Below are positions 1-9,894 of a DNA stretch of 34,200 bases, in pieces. The notes under the pieces were generated by a model that was not told where the DNA came from, ran no database searches, and saw nothing but the letters and a program-made list of their open reading frames with translations. Position numbers and translations under genes: made by a program. This DNA comes from Crocinitomicaceae bacterium (lineage in GTDB: Bacteria > Bacteroidota > Bacteroidia > Flavobacteriales_D > Crocinitomicaceae), in contig JAURNL010000002.1 of NCBI GenBank assembly GCA_030830205.1, positions 1-34,200 on the forward strand, in the 5' to 3' direction. Every line of letters starts with the position of its first letter. Position 1 is the stretch's first letter.

Positions 1-1
1 A

Positions 2-3000
2 CCTTCTTCCAAAGCCTTACGCATTTATGCCGCTTCTGCGGGTAGTGGCAAGACGCATCGTCTTGTTTTAGAGTATCTTAAGATCTTATTAACCGATGTA
101 AATTACCGTCAAAAATTTAGGCATATCGTAGCCATGACCTTCACCAATAAGGCGGCCAACGAAATGAAAGAGCGGATACTTCAAACCCTTAGCGGTTTGG
201 CTTACCCGGCAAGTGCAAATGCCAAAACTTCTGCACTTCAACAAGACTTATTAAATGAAACAGACCTGAGCAAAGAGCAACTACAGCGCAGGGCAGCAGG
301 AGCACTACAAGGAATTTTACACCACTACGAAGATTTCCACATCTCAACGATTGACAAATTTAATTTACGCCTCATTCGGTCTTTCAGCCGCGACCTTGAT
401 TTACCATCTGATTTTGAGGTGGTACTCAACGAAAAACTCGTACTTGATGAGGTTCTCGATTTGCTATTTGCACGATTGGGTCAGCCAGATTCTCAAGAAC
501 TAACGCGTTGGATGTTATCTTATGCGCGCACCAAAGTTGTCGAGGGCGAGTCTTGGGATTTTAAAAAATCACTCCTGCACTTTTCGGAAGTTTTGAGTAA
601 AGAACGCAACAACAAGGAAGTAGCTCAACTCCTTGCCAACACCTACACTCCTGAAGCCTACATAGATTTCCAAAACAAGGCAAGCCAAGTCAAGTCAGAT
701 TTTTTGGCTCAATGTGCTGCTGTCTATGAGTTAGCTGTTCCGTTTAGGGATACACATTTTAAAACCGCCACTGAACAAAAACGCATCGATGCACTCGCAA
801 ATGATCCTAATTGGGGGCTGGGCAAAAAGGAGGGGTCTTTTTATGCGCCAAAATTCAAAGAAAAGTTAGAAGTCAACTTTTACGCATTACCATTGTCGGT
901 AAATGACGCACTTTTGTCTTTAGACACTGCATACGAAGAAGCCTTGGGTCAATTTAAACTCCTTGAAACGCAGCGCAAAAATTTTTATGATATGGCTTTG
1001 CTTCAATACGTTGCGCAACAAACCAAAGCCCTCATGAGCGCTCAACAACAAATTCGGATCTCTGAATTTAATCAGCTAATTAGCCAGTTGGTTCAAGGTG
1101 AACAAGCTCCCTACATTTATGAACGCCTCGGCATACGTTATGAGCATTTTTTACTCGATGAGTTTCAAGATACTTCTAGATTGCAATGGGTCAATATGAT
1201 TCCATTGGTACTCGAAGCTATTTCATACGAGCGTGCCAATCTCATTGTTGGCGACGCAAAACAAAGTATTTATCGCTTCAATAATGGCCTGGCAGAGCAA
1301 TTTGTAGCGCTGCCACGGCTTTACAATCCTGAAAATGACCCCCAAATAGCACTCAGTAGTTTGCGCTTTGAAGCGAGCTCAGCACGTCAAAGTCTGCTTG
1401 ATAACTACCGTTCTGCTCCAGAAATTGTAGAATTTAACAATTTGCTTTTTGAACAAATGGCACTTGCACTGCCACCCCAGCACCGAGACTTTTATGCCTC
1501 ACTTCAACAGCATCCAAAGTCGGAAAAGGCGGGTTATGTGCAAATTGAAAGTTTAGAAAACGACCTTAACGAGGAGCTTCTGCATGAAAAACTCTGCCAT
1601 ACAATAGCTCAAGTCCTCAAAGATGGTTTTAGACCTTGTGACATTTGCATACTTACGGAAACCAACAAAAAAGGAAATGCAATTGCCTTAGCACTTACAG
1701 CAGCTAAGATGCAAGTTGTATCTCAAGATTCATTGTTGATCTACTCAAATCCATTGGTACAGCTTTTTATGCTATACCTCAAAAAGCGTGCTAAGCCTGC
1801 TAATTCTACCCTTGGCAAACGCCTAGCTGAAGCCTACCTGCGTGCAAAAGGGAAATTTGATGTAGCTATTTTTATGTCTTACTTCAAGACCTTTGAAAAG
1901 GAAGGGCGTACCATACGTTATTTTGATGAAAATGCATTTTACGAAGCTGAATTTGGATCTCAAGATGTCTTATTCATGCCCTATGAGCATTTATTTGACT
2001 TGTTACAAAAAGTAGCTAGTTGTTTTCAAATTAATGATGCTAATGAACCATACGTACATCATTTTTTTGATATCGCATTTCAATACCAACTTAACCGCAA
2101 CGCTGAGCTCATTCCTTTTATTGAATATATTGAACAAAACAAGGATAAACTTGCACTTCAAATGCCAGAATCCAGTGAGGCCATCCGAATTATGACCATT
2201 CATAAAGCAAAAGGTCTCGAATTCCCAGTAGTACTCATACCAAGTTTGGATTTCAGTATTAACATTTATGGGCTATCAAAATTTTTGATGCAAGTTGGAG
2301 ATGGTTTGGCTTATTCCTATCCAAGCGATGGCATTCCTGCCTTTAAAACTTTTAAAGAAAAAGAACTTGCTGCCATCTACCTAGATAAGCTGAATTTGTT
2401 ATATGTGGCACTTACCCGTCCAGAAAAACGACTTTATGTATGGAATCATCATAAGGCAAATGGTTTTGGCTCAAAAATTCATGCACAATTTGAGCGCCAC
2501 TCCAAATTAAATACACCCGAAGAGCACCTTTTCGTATCGGGAAATGAACTTCCCGAAGTCCAATCCGATGCACAAAGAGCCAAAATTCTAGCTTCAAGTA
2601 CCCAATTTTACCATCCTAAGGCACTTCCAGATCAATTGTGGTATCCATCATTAGTCTTTCGCACGCCAGATTTAGATCAAGTTCCAGATCAACTCTTTGG
2701 CTTGGCATTTCATCGCTTAATGGCTTTGTGTCCAAATGCTGATCAGTTAAACAATGCCATGCACATAGCCCTTCAAGAGGGGAGTGTAGCGCTAGATCAA
2801 GTAGATGAGCTTAGTGCAGCTGCAAACCGATTCTGGGCTCACGTTCAACAGCAACAACTACAAGTTGGAATGCAAGAAGAGTTCAATGAACAGCGTATTA
2901 TTGCTGCGGTAAATGAAATCAAACAGCCTGATAAAGTATGGCGTAAAGCAAATGAAGTAGTAGTTATTGACTTCAAGACAGGACTTAGAAAAGATCAGCA

Positions 3001-3106
3001 CATGAAACAAATAATTGCCTATGCTGCACTACTAACCGAGATTTTTCATTTACCTGTTCGTCCTTTTCTCTATTATACACAACTAGATTTATTCCTTGAG
3101 TTGTAA
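2..3106 (+). CDS. UvrD/RecB-like helicase-nuclease (AddA-type, exodeoxyribonuclease V beta-like), 5' truncated by window edge
   Basis: The frame stays open upstream of the listed ATG at 134 and encodes PSSKALRIYAASAGSGKTHRLVLEYLKIL (Walker A). Also present: MTFTNKAANEMKERI, LLDEFQDTSRLQW, VGDAKQSIYRF, IRIMTIHKAKGLEFPVV, LLYVALTRP and a C-terminal RecB-nuclease-like VVVIDFKTG...QIIAYAALL. Confidence 0.93.
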   Translation, partial: PSSKALRIYAASAGSGKTHRLVLEYLKILLTDVNYRQKFRHIVAMTFTNKAANEMKERILQTLSGLAYPASANAKTSALQQDLLNETDLSKEQLQRRAAGALQGILHHYEDFHISTIDKFNLRLIRSFSRDLDLPSDFEVVLNEKLVLDEVLDLLFARLGQPDSQELTRWMLSYARTKVVEGESWDFKKSLLHFSEVLSKERNNKEVAQLLANTYTPEAYIDFQNKASQVKSDFLAQCAAVYELAVPFRDTHFKTATEQKRIDALANDPNWGLGKKEGSFYAPKFKEKLEVNFYALPLSVNDALLSLDTAYEEALGQFKLLETQRKNFYDMALLQYVAQQTKALMSAQQQIRISEFNQLISQLVQGEQAPYIYERLGIRYEHFLLDEFQDTSRLQWVNMIPLVLEAISYERANLIVGDAKQSIYRFNNGLAEQFVALPRLYNPENDPQIALSSLRFEASSARQSLLDNYRSAPEIVEFNNLLFEQMALALPPQHRDFYASLQQHPKSEKAGYVQIESLENDLNEELLHEKLCHTIAQVLKDGFRPCDICILTETNKKGNAIALALTAAKMQVVSQDSLLIYSNPLVQLFMLYLKKRAKPANSTLGKRLAEAYLRAKGKFDVAIFMSYFKTFEKEGRTIRYFDENAFYEAEFGSQDVLFMPYEHLFDLLQKVASCFQINDANEPYVHHFFDIAFQYQLNRNAELIPFIEYIEQNKDKLALQMPESSEAIRIMTIHKAKGLEFPVVLIPSLDFSINIYGLSKFLMQVGDGLAYSYPSDGIPAFKTFKEKELAAIYLDKLNLLYVALTRPEKRLYVWNHHKANGFGSKIHAQFERHSKLNTPEEHLFVSGNELPEVQSDAQRAKILASSTQFYHPKALPDQLWYPSLVFRTPDLDQVPDQLFGLAFHRLMALCPNADQLNNAMHIALQEGSVALDQVDELSAAANRFWAHVQQQQLQVGMQEEFNEQRIIAAVNEIKQPDKVWRKANEVVVIDFKTGLRKDQHMKQIIAYAALLTEIFHLPVRPFLYYTQLDLFLEL

Positions 3107-3787
3107 ATCTAGGCCAGCAATTTCAGCTGACATCTTCAGAAAGGTATAAACCAAGGGATGTGGCAGATCTCGTGTGGAAGATATTTGTGGACAGAAGCTC
3201 GTAGATATGAAATAAGGATGTGCTTTGAGTGTAATGATTTCTGGATCATCAAACTGATTTACAGCTTCAATATCGATGAATGCACCGACGAGTTGCTCAA
3301 GTAATTGTGGGTACATGCTGTAACGTGTTGCACTCAACTCCACAGAACTGCAATTTTCATAGAGGCGCTCCATTACCATTGTTCTTGGTTGAACTTCTAT
3401 GCGTTCAAAATGATTGCTATTGACTAAGTTTTCCGAAATTAATTTCTCACCATAAGGATTCATGTTGTTAGCGGTGATGAGGTAATCAATGAAAATTTTA
3501 TAGCATTCACCTGTGGCAAAAACTGGAATTTGTAGCTCCGCTAAATGTTTAAAAACTCCGTTGAGAAAGAAGGGGTTAACGTAGGGGCCTGGTGCTACCC
3601 AAATTCCGTCGTATTGCTCAAAGATGTTTTTTTTGAATTGCAGTGCTTCATTGATTTTGATCCAGTAATAATTGATTTCTAATTCAAGAAACTCGGCAGC
3701 ATGGTCCAAGGAAAGGTTCGTCGCGTGATGCGAATTGTAGGTGAAATTGTAGTCGCCTATTATTGCTATTTTGAGTGCTTCACTCAT
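3089..3787 (-). CDS. Stand-alone class-I glutamine amidotransferase-like protein related to the CTP synthase C-terminal domain
   Basis: IAIIGDYNFTYNSHHATNLSLDHAA, DGIWVAPGPYVNP, FATGECYKIF (nucleophile-elbow position) and LKAHPYFISTSFCPQISSTRDLPHPLVYTFL resemble the PyrG GATase domain. No synthetase domain is present. Confidence 0.75.
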   Translation of the reverse strand: MSEALKIAIIGDYNFTYNSHHATNLSLDHAAEFLELEINYYWIKINEALQFKKNIFEQYDGIWVAPGPYVNPFFLNGVFKHLAELQIPVFATGECYKIFIDYLITANNMNPYGEKLISENLVNSNHFERIEVQPRTMVMERLYENCSSVELSATRYSMYPQLLEQLVGAFIDIEAVNQFDDPEIITLKAHPYFISTSFCPQISSTRDLPHPLVYTFLKMSAEIAGLDLQLKE

Positions 3788-3811
3788 TCAGGCGTTTTGG
3801 TTCGACTTAGG

Positions 3812-4462
3812 TTAGCGTTTAAACCAACCACGTAATTTTGCGTTGGTTATTTGAATAGATTCTTCCACGCTTGTTTGAGGATCAACGTACCATACTTTAC
3901 AACTGAATGTTGCTTCGTAAAGAGAGTAGTCTCCGGTTCCGTCCGAGGCTTGTTTCAGGATTGTAAAATTCGCTGTTTGACCTGGATCTGATTCGCGAGA
4001 AATCCATGATTTACCTGTATTGTCAGTGTAAACAACCTGAACACCATTCACATTATTGGTAGCTAAGGTAGTCATGTCTTTAAAAGGTACAGGATTACCT
4101 GAGTTGGTCATGTGAAAGTCATTGAACATTGGAAGCGTAGGTGTCGCACTTCCGGTTGCATCAAACTCAAGGGATCCAAAGGATAGCGTAATGCTTTGTG
4201 CATTTGACATAGAAGACATGCCAGAAACGTAAATAACCTTGGAGAGGATAGGTGCCGTATTCACTATTTGGCTATCTAAGGCAAACCCAAGGTAGTTATT
4301 GACATTTTGGGTAAGCTCAACTTGAGTGCCATTGACATATCCAACAAAACTTGAATTAAGATCAACCTTGTTGCTTGGCGGTGGAATTATTTCATGTTCG
4401 ATACAAGCCGAAGAAATCAATAAAATAAGTGTGGCTAAGAATGCAAAGCGCGTCAGTTTCAT
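3812..4462 (-). CDS. Predicted lipoprotein, function unknown
   Basis: 216 aa ORF with N-terminal signal and lipobox-like MKLTRFAFLATLILLISSAC; TAnnTTTG-type element upstream. Confidence 0.7.
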   Translation of the reverse strand: MKLTRFAFLATLILLISSACIEHEIIPPPSNKVDLNSSFVGYVNGTQVELTQNVNNYLGFALDSQIVNTAPILSKVIYVSGMSSMSNAQSITLSFGSLEFDATGSATPTLPMFNDFHMTNSGNPVPFKDMTTLATNNVNGVQVVYTDNTGKSWISRESDPGQTANFTILKQASDGTGDYSLYEATFSCKVWYVDPQTSVEESIQITNAKLRGWFKR

Positions 4463-4487
4463 GCTGTTGTGTTTAGGTTCAATAACT

Positions 4488-4495
4488 CAAATTTA
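4488..4495 (-). promoter_or_regulatory. Putative -7 element TAAATTTG for the 3812..4462 lipoprotein
   Basis: Reverse complement of CAAATTTA, 25 nt upstream of the ATG at 4462. Confidence 0.4.
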
Positions 4496-4550
4496 GTTCT
4501 ATAAACGGAATTGTCCAAAAAAAGATGCCTTAGCAACAAAAAAAGAACAG

Positions 4551-5030
4551 TCAAATTCCATTCAGAAGCTTCATAAAATCCTGAAGTTCATCTTTGTGTA
4601 GTGCATGAGCACCCTTACTTAAAAGGGTGTAAACTTCTTGGGCTTTGTGTGGAGAACTTTTTTTTGTTCCCTTCTTGAGTTGCAGTTGGGGCCATGAATT
4701 CCACAGAAAGGCAAGCCAGTTGGTCGCATCAATTTCTTTAAAGTCTTGTTTTGATTTCTTTTCAAAATGATAGAGTTGCCAATTTTCATGCTGAAAATCA
4801 AAAACGGTGAGGTAATCTTGTCCTATTTGTAGGAGTCCTGCGACCGAGGAGTAAACTTTTTCTAGTACAATATTGGAGAATAAGTCAATGAATTCTTGAG
4901 CTTTTTGAGGGTCCTCGCTCGCTAAAACTCGCCATTCGGCATCGTGAAGGTTATTGACAATCAAAAACTGTTTAAATTCAGTTTCTAATTCTTGGAGCTC
5001 TGCTGTTGTAAGTGCCCGATATTTCAGCAT
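4551..5030 (-). CDS. Conserved Bacteroidota protein (possibly the DUF6495 family)
   Basis: 159 aa ORF starting MLKYRALTTAELQELETEFKQFLIVNN; start codon touches the gldH stop, so operonic. Family assignment from memory only. Confidence 0.6.
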   Translation of the reverse strand: MLKYRALTTAELQELETEFKQFLIVNNLHDAEWRVLASEDPQKAQEFIDLFSNIVLEKVYSSVAGLLQIGQDYLTVFDFQHENWQLYHFEKKSKQDFKEIDATNWLAFLWNSWPQLQLKKGTKKSSPHKAQEVYTLLSKGAHALHKDELQDFMKLLNGI

Positions 5031-5497
5031 TATTCGGCGTCACTAAGTTTGACTTCAAGACTGATGTCTAAGACTTCATCAACAACTCTTTCAGTAATGG
5101 CTTGTTCAAGTTGAAAGGTGTATTTCCCTTTGAAAGGTACTTTACGTCGTTTAAAGATAAGTTGGTGCTCCACAATTGTTCCAGACTTCTTGCCCAGCCA
5201 ATTGCCATTTGCATCGGCGGTTTTGATTTCATAGGGTTCGCGTACACTTTTACCAAATGGTGGTGTGGTACTTAAAAACACCCATAAATTATTGTAGGCG
5301 TAGTCAGTGGTTGTGCGAAGGGTAAACACAAAGTCGTAGAGCTGATTGGTATCCGAGATATTTACATTAAACTGGGGTTTAACTGATTGTTTCCATTCTT
5401 CATTTTGAAAACGGAAAGCTTTGGTGTAAATAGCATCTGTGGAGCAACTAAATAGAAAGGCCCCCAACAATAAAACTAGACTAATTAGCTTTTTCAT
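5030..5497 (-). CDS. gldH: Gliding motility lipoprotein GldH
   Basis: Lipoprotein signal LLLGAFLFSCS, GldH-like body (NLWVFLSTTPPFGKS...DANGNWLGKKSG) and neighbourhood ricT-holB. Confidence 0.85.
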   Translation of the reverse strand: MKKLISLVLLLGAFLFSCSTDAIYTKAFRFQNEEWKQSVKPQFNVNISDTNQLYDFVFTLRTTTDYAYNNLWVFLSTTPPFGKSVREPYEIKTADANGNWLGKKSGTIVEHQLIFKRRKVPFKGKYTFQLEQAITERVVDEVLDISLEVKLSDAE

Positions 5498-6650
5498 TCT
5501 TAGGCCCTCCAGAATTGGGTTTGCGGGGTTTGCGATTGGGTCTTCTTTTCTTGTTATTGCTGAATGATTTTTCGAAACGAGTAAGGCTATCTTGGCCCAC
5601 TACATTTTGGTAACCAATTTCTTCTACTTTCTCTTTCACTTGTGCAAATTCGGCAAGGTCTTTTGGTTTGACACCATCCTTATTGAGCTTTTTAATTTCT
5701 GCTACTCTTTCTGGACTAAGTGCCACCATGCCAGTTTCACCTTTGTACGCATACCAAATAATGCGTTTGAAAACATCTGTTTTCATGTGTACGGCATCGC
5801 CTTTCTCTGTGAGAAGTTTGCCATCAACCTTCGGCATTGATTTAATAGCATCGAGATACATGTCTAGCTCATAGTTCAGACAGCACTTTAATTTGCCACA
5901 TTGGCCTGCTAATTTTTGAGGATTCAATGACAGTTGCTGGTAACGTGCAGCCGAAGTAGAAACAGATCTGAAATCTGTAAGCCAAGTGCTGCAACAGAGC
6001 TCTCTTCCGCATGAGCCAATTCCACCTAGTCGAGAAGCCTCTTGACGCGAACCAATTTGTCGCATTTCAACGCGAACCTTAAATCGCTCGGCCATGTCTT
6101 TGATGAGTTGCCTAAAATCGATGCGATTATCAGCGGTATAGTAAAAGGTAGCCTTACTGAGATCTGCTTGGTATTCGACATCTGAAATTTTCATGTCGAG
6201 TTTAAGGTTTTGAGCTAAAGTTCTCGATTGGGTAAGTAAGTCTCTTTCGAGTGAGCGACCTTTAATCCATTTATCTATTTCTTCTTGATTGGATATATGC
6301 AATATTTTTTTGCACTCCATTATTTTGAGATTTGGAGCTTTTTTCTGCACTTGAATACGGGCGAGTTCACCTAGTGCTGAAACTACTCCGATATCCCAAC
6401 CTGGACTGGTGTCAACGGTAACAACATCTCCAGTTTGTAATGCAATTTGATCCGCATTTCTGTAAAATGCTTTTCGGGCATTTTTAAAACGCACCTCAAC
6501 GAGTTCATAGGTACTCTGACCTTCTGGAAGACTGATATTAGCTAACCAATCAAAAACTTCTAGTTTGTTGCATCCGCCGCTGCTGCATGTTCCGTTGTTT
6601 TTACAACCTTTTGGTGTTCCTCCACCGCTACTACATGACGCACAACCCAT
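5481..6650 (-). CDS. ricT: PSP1-domain protein, RicT-like regulatory Fe-S complex subunit
   Basis: Cys-rich N-terminus MGCASCSSGGGTPKGCKNNGTCSSGGCN and PSP1 motifs GGIGSCGRELCCSTWL and AGQCGKLKCCLNYELDMY. Confidence 0.9.
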   Translation of the reverse strand: MGCASCSSGGGTPKGCKNNGTCSSGGCNKLEVFDWLANISLPEGQSTYELVEVRFKNARKAFYRNADQIALQTGDVVTVDTSPGWDIGVVSALGELARIQVQKKAPNLKIMECKKILHISNQEEIDKWIKGRSLERDLLTQSRTLAQNLKLDMKISDVEYQADLSKATFYYTADNRIDFRQLIKDMAERFKVRVEMRQIGSRQEASRLGGIGSCGRELCCSTWLTDFRSVSTSAARYQQLSLNPQKLAGQCGKLKCCLNYELDMYLDAIKSMPKVDGKLLTEKGDAVHMKTDVFKRIIWYAYKGETGMVALSPERVAEIKKLNKDGVKPKDLAEFAQVKEKVEEIGYQNVVGQDSLTRFEKSFSNNKKRRPNRKPRKPNSGGPKNEKAN

Positions 6651-6694
6651 TTGATATTTTTTTAGGTAAAGTTAATAAATAAACTTGTTTTGAA

Positions 6695-7819
6695 CTAGGC
6701 CTGATGGATGTAGCGCATCGTTTGAAAGCAAAGTTGGGTAAATAAAATTCGAGCATTTGCATTACGGTCGATTTCATAGTAGGCCGAATCTAGGGTGCTT
6801 ATGAATTCACGGATATTATTTCCTGAAATAAAGGGCGCGAATTTTTCAAGAAACGCGGCCTCTTCTGCAGATACTTTCGTGAGTACAGAACCCATATAAT
6901 TGGTGAGGATACTTTGCCTTAACATGTGTAGGGCATATTGAAGAAAAAGTTTTTGTCGTTCCTTGCCAATTGCAGCAAGGTCATCTGCCCAATTCATCAT
7001 GGCTAAAACTTCTTTTTTGTAACAGACTCGCATCAGTTGTATAAACTGACTACGTTGTTGATCTTGATCTTCTGAGGTTTCTAGATAGGACAATGCAGCA
7101 ATCAATGAACCATCAGCAAATGCGGCGATGGCATCGGCGTTAGTTCTAGATTGATTTTTAGTTTTCTGTAGGTAAGTGCTGAGGTCTTCAGATTGAATTT
7201 TAGGAACGCGGATAAGCTGTGTACGAGATTGGATGGTAATCATGAGTTTGCTAGCATCCTCACTTACTAACAAAAAGAGGGTTTGAGCGGGAGGCTCTTC
7301 CAATATTTTGAGCAGTTTGTTGGCACAATCAGCGTTCATTTCTTCAGGCTGCCAGATGATCATAACTTTGTAGCCACCCTCATAGCCTTTGAGGCTGAGT
7401 TTGCGAATGATTTCCTTGCTTTCGTCAGTGCCAATGATAGGTTTACGCAGTTTGTTGTCTATGCGAGCGGTCCAATGGAAAAGATCAAAGTAGGGGGTTT
7501 CTTGGACTTGGCTACGCCAATCTGAAAGAAATAAATCAGCTGTTTTACCAATACTTAGCACAACGGGAAATACAAAATGTAAGTCCGGATGTTGGAGTTG
7601 TGTTACTTTTTGACATGAAGCACAACGCCCACAACTATCATTTGCTTGACGGTCAGTACAAAACAAATACTGACTAAATGCAAGTGCTAAGGGTAAACCG
7701 CCGTAACCTGCTGGGCCTTGAAGTAATTGTGCATGAGCGATTTTGCCAGAATTTATCTCTTTAATAAGTTCTTGCTTGAGCGTAGTTTGACCTATGATTT
7801 GCTGAAATTGCACCTCCAA
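6695..7819 (-). CDS. holB: DNA polymerase III subunit delta'
   Basis: FQQIIGQTTLKQELI, LLQGPAGYGGLPLALAFSQYLFC, zinc-site cysteines CGRCASCQKV, NKLLKILEEPP, SRTQ. The first codon at 7819 is TTG; GTG at 7813 is an alternative start. Confidence 0.9.
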   Translation of the reverse strand: MEVQFQQIIGQTTLKQELIKEINSGKIAHAQLLQGPAGYGGLPLALAFSQYLFCTDRQANDSCGRCASCQKVTQLQHPDLHFVFPVVLSIGKTADLFLSDWRSQVQETPYFDLFHWTARIDNKLRKPIIGTDESKEIIRKLSLKGYEGGYKVMIIWQPEEMNADCANKLLKILEEPPAQTLFLLVSEDASKLMITIQSRTQLIRVPKIQSEDLSTYLQKTKNQSRTNADAIAAFADGSLIAALSYLETSEDQDQQRSQFIQLMRVCYKKEVLAMMNWADDLAAIGKERQKLFLQYALHMLRQSILTNYMGSVLTKVSAEEAAFLEKFAPFISGNNIREFISTLDSAYYEIDRNANARILFTQLCFQTMRYIHQA

Positions 7820-7839
7820 AAATAGCTAAAAAGCTACAA

Positions 7840-8514
7840 TTATTCGGCGTTTCCCTTTAAGAGAAGTACGATTTCACCTTTTGCTTCGTGTTGGATGAAA
7901 TATTGGTGTAATTCAGCAAGGGATCCACGGTGGTAAGTTTCAAATTTTTTACTGATTTCTCTGACCACACAAGCTTCACGTGAGGGTTCAAGCCATTCGC
8001 ACATTTGTCCTAAGGTTTTAGCTATGCGATGCGGTGATTCATAAAGAATAACTGTTCTGTTCTCCTCGGCAAGTGCCTGGATGCGTGTTTGTCTACCTTT
8101 TTTGTGTGGCAAGAATCCTTCAAAAACAAATTTATCACAAGGAAAACCAGACGCGACCAAGGCGGGTACAAACGCAGTGGGGCCAGGAAGACACTCCACT
8201 TCAATTCCTGCCTGAACACATGCTCGTACTAAGAGAAATCCTGGGTCAGAAATACCAGGAGTGCCCGCATCAGATACCAACACACAAAACTCGTTCTGTT
8301 GGATTAGTTCGATTGTTTTCTCTAAAAATCGATGTTCATTGTGTGCATGAAAAGCAAGTACTTTCTTTTTGAGTTCAAAATGATTTAATAACTTGTTGGT
8401 TACTCGGGTATCCTCGGCAAAAATGAGGGGAGTCTCTTGTAAAATTCGCAAAGCGCGAAGTGTAATATCTTCGAGGTTGCCAATTGGTGTAGGTACGAGA
8501 ATGAGTCTAGGCAT
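7840..8514 (-). CDS. rsmI: 16S rRNA (cytidine(1402)-2'-O)-methyltransferase
   Basis: LILVPTPIGNLEDITLRALRIL, EDTRVTNKLLNH, VSDAGTPGISDPGFLLVRAC, LPGPTAFVPALVASGFP, YESPHRI. Confidence 0.96.
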   Translation of the reverse strand: MPRLILVPTPIGNLEDITLRALRILQETPLIFAEDTRVTNKLLNHFELKKKVLAFHAHNEHRFLEKTIELIQQNEFCVLVSDAGTPGISDPGFLLVRACVQAGIEVECLPGPTAFVPALVASGFPCDKFVFEGFLPHKKGRQTRIQALAEENRTVILYESPHRIAKTLGQMCEWLEPSREACVVREISKKFETYHRGSLAELHQYFIQHEAKGEIVLLLKGNAE

Positions 8515-8517
8515 AAT

Positions 8518-9876
8518 TTACGCAAATACAGCCCGCACTACTTCTTCTATTTTTGTGCAGGGAATGATTTCAATTTGGTGTTTGTGACCTTTGATTCCTT
8601 TGGAGTATTTGGATACTATAATTTTTTTGTAGCCAAGTTTTTCGAGTTCTCCTAAGCGCTGCTCCAGGCGATTAACTGGTCTTAGTTCTCCACTCAGACC
8701 AATTTCAGCTGCAAAAGAAATAGTTTTATCAATTGCAAGATCAGCGTTGGAGGAAAGAATAGCCATTGCTACGGCAAGGTCAATTGCTGGATCATCTACT
8801 TTGATGCCACCTGCAATGTTGAGGAATACATCTTTTGCAGCTAAACGAAAGCCACAGCGTTTTTCCAGTACAGCGAGCAGCATGTTGAGTCTTTTGACAT
8901 CAAAACCAGTAGAGGATCTTTGCGGCGTGCCGTAGGCTGCTGACGATACCAAGGCTTGAACCTCAATAAGCAAAGGACGAATACCATCTACCATAGATGC
9001 TACGGCTACTCCACTCAATGCTTCTGAGCCAATTGAGACAAGTACTTCAGATGGATTTGCTACCGGAAGTAAGCCATTGCCTTGCATGCTATAGATACCA
9101 AGTTCATTGGTAGATCCGAATCTGTTTTTAATACTGCGCAGCAATCGGTAAATATGGTGTCTGTCACCCTCGAACTGAAGTACAGAGTCTACCATATGCT
9201 CTAAAACTTTTGGGCCGGCGATAGTGCCATCTTTGGTAATATGACCGATTAGAAAAATAGGAATATCTGTTTGTTTGGCAAAGCGCAGTAAGTTAGCCGT
9301 ACATTCTCGTACTTGAACTACAGAGCCAGGAGAACTTTCCACACTTTCTGTGTAGAGCGTTTGAATAGAATCAATGATGAGTAGTTGGGGTTGTATTTGT
9401 TCTGCTTGTATTAAAACCTGTTGTAAGTTGGTCTCGGTTAAAAGGTAACAATGAGGATTATCAAGACCTAAGCGCTCAGCACGCATACGGATTTGCTGCT
9501 CGCTTTCTTCACCAGAAACATAGAGTACTTTGAGGTGCTCTTTTATGGCCATTTGTAGCAATAGCGTTGATTTACCAATCCCTGGATCTCCACCTAGGAG
9601 GTTAATAGAACCAGGTACAATTCCTCCACCAAGTACTCTATTGAGTTCAAAATCTTGAAGTGGAATACGGCTTTCTTCACTTTTTTGCACCTCTTGAATG
9701 AGCACGGCTTGTTGAGCCGAACTTGATTTAGAAAAGCTTACTACGTGCTTTGGTGTTTTTTCGGTGCGTTCCTCTATAAATGTGTTCCACTCTTTACAAC
9801 CAGGACATTTACCTAACCATTTTGGTGCTTCATGACCACAATTTTGACAGAAAAACGCGCTTTTTGATTTAGACAT
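8518..9876 (-). CDS. radA: DNA repair protein RadA/Sms (start moved from the listed TTG at 9897 to ATG at 9876)
   Basis: C4 zinc motif CQNCGHEAPKWLGKCPGCKEWNT, Walker A GGDPGIGKSTLL, KNRFGSTNELGIY (RadA motif), C-terminal Lon-like domain. The ATG at 9876 gives MSKSKSAFFCQNCG. Confidence 0.95.
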   Translation of the reverse strand: MSKSKSAFFCQNCGHEAPKWLGKCPGCKEWNTFIEERTEKTPKHVVSFSKSSSAQQAVLIQEVQKSEESRIPLQDFELNRVLGGGIVPGSINLLGGDPGIGKSTLLLQMAIKEHLKVLYVSGEESEQQIRMRAERLGLDNPHCYLLTETNLQQVLIQAEQIQPQLLIIDSIQTLYTESVESSPGSVVQVRECTANLLRFAKQTDIPIFLIGHITKDGTIAGPKVLEHMVDSVLQFEGDRHHIYRLLRSIKNRFGSTNELGIYSMQGNGLLPVANPSEVLVSIGSEALSGVAVASMVDGIRPLLIEVQALVSSAAYGTPQRSSTGFDVKRLNMLLAVLEKRCGFRLAAKDVFLNIAGGIKVDDPAIDLAVAMAILSSNADLAIDKTISFAAEIGLSGELRPVNRLEQRLGELEKLGYKKIIVSKYSKGIKGHKHQIEIIPCTKIEEVVRAVFA

Positions 9877-9894
9877 GGAAACATTTACTTTAGA

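Noticed and set aside
7817-7824. TATTTTTG box (minus strand) overlapping the holB TTG start
   Set aside because: Inside a tightly packed rsmI-holB operon and 3 nt from the plausible GTG start; probably a chance match in AT-rich DNA.
8073-8372. 99-aa plus-strand ORF inside rsmI
   Set aside because: Antisense to a clear RsmI coding region; no recognisable motif.
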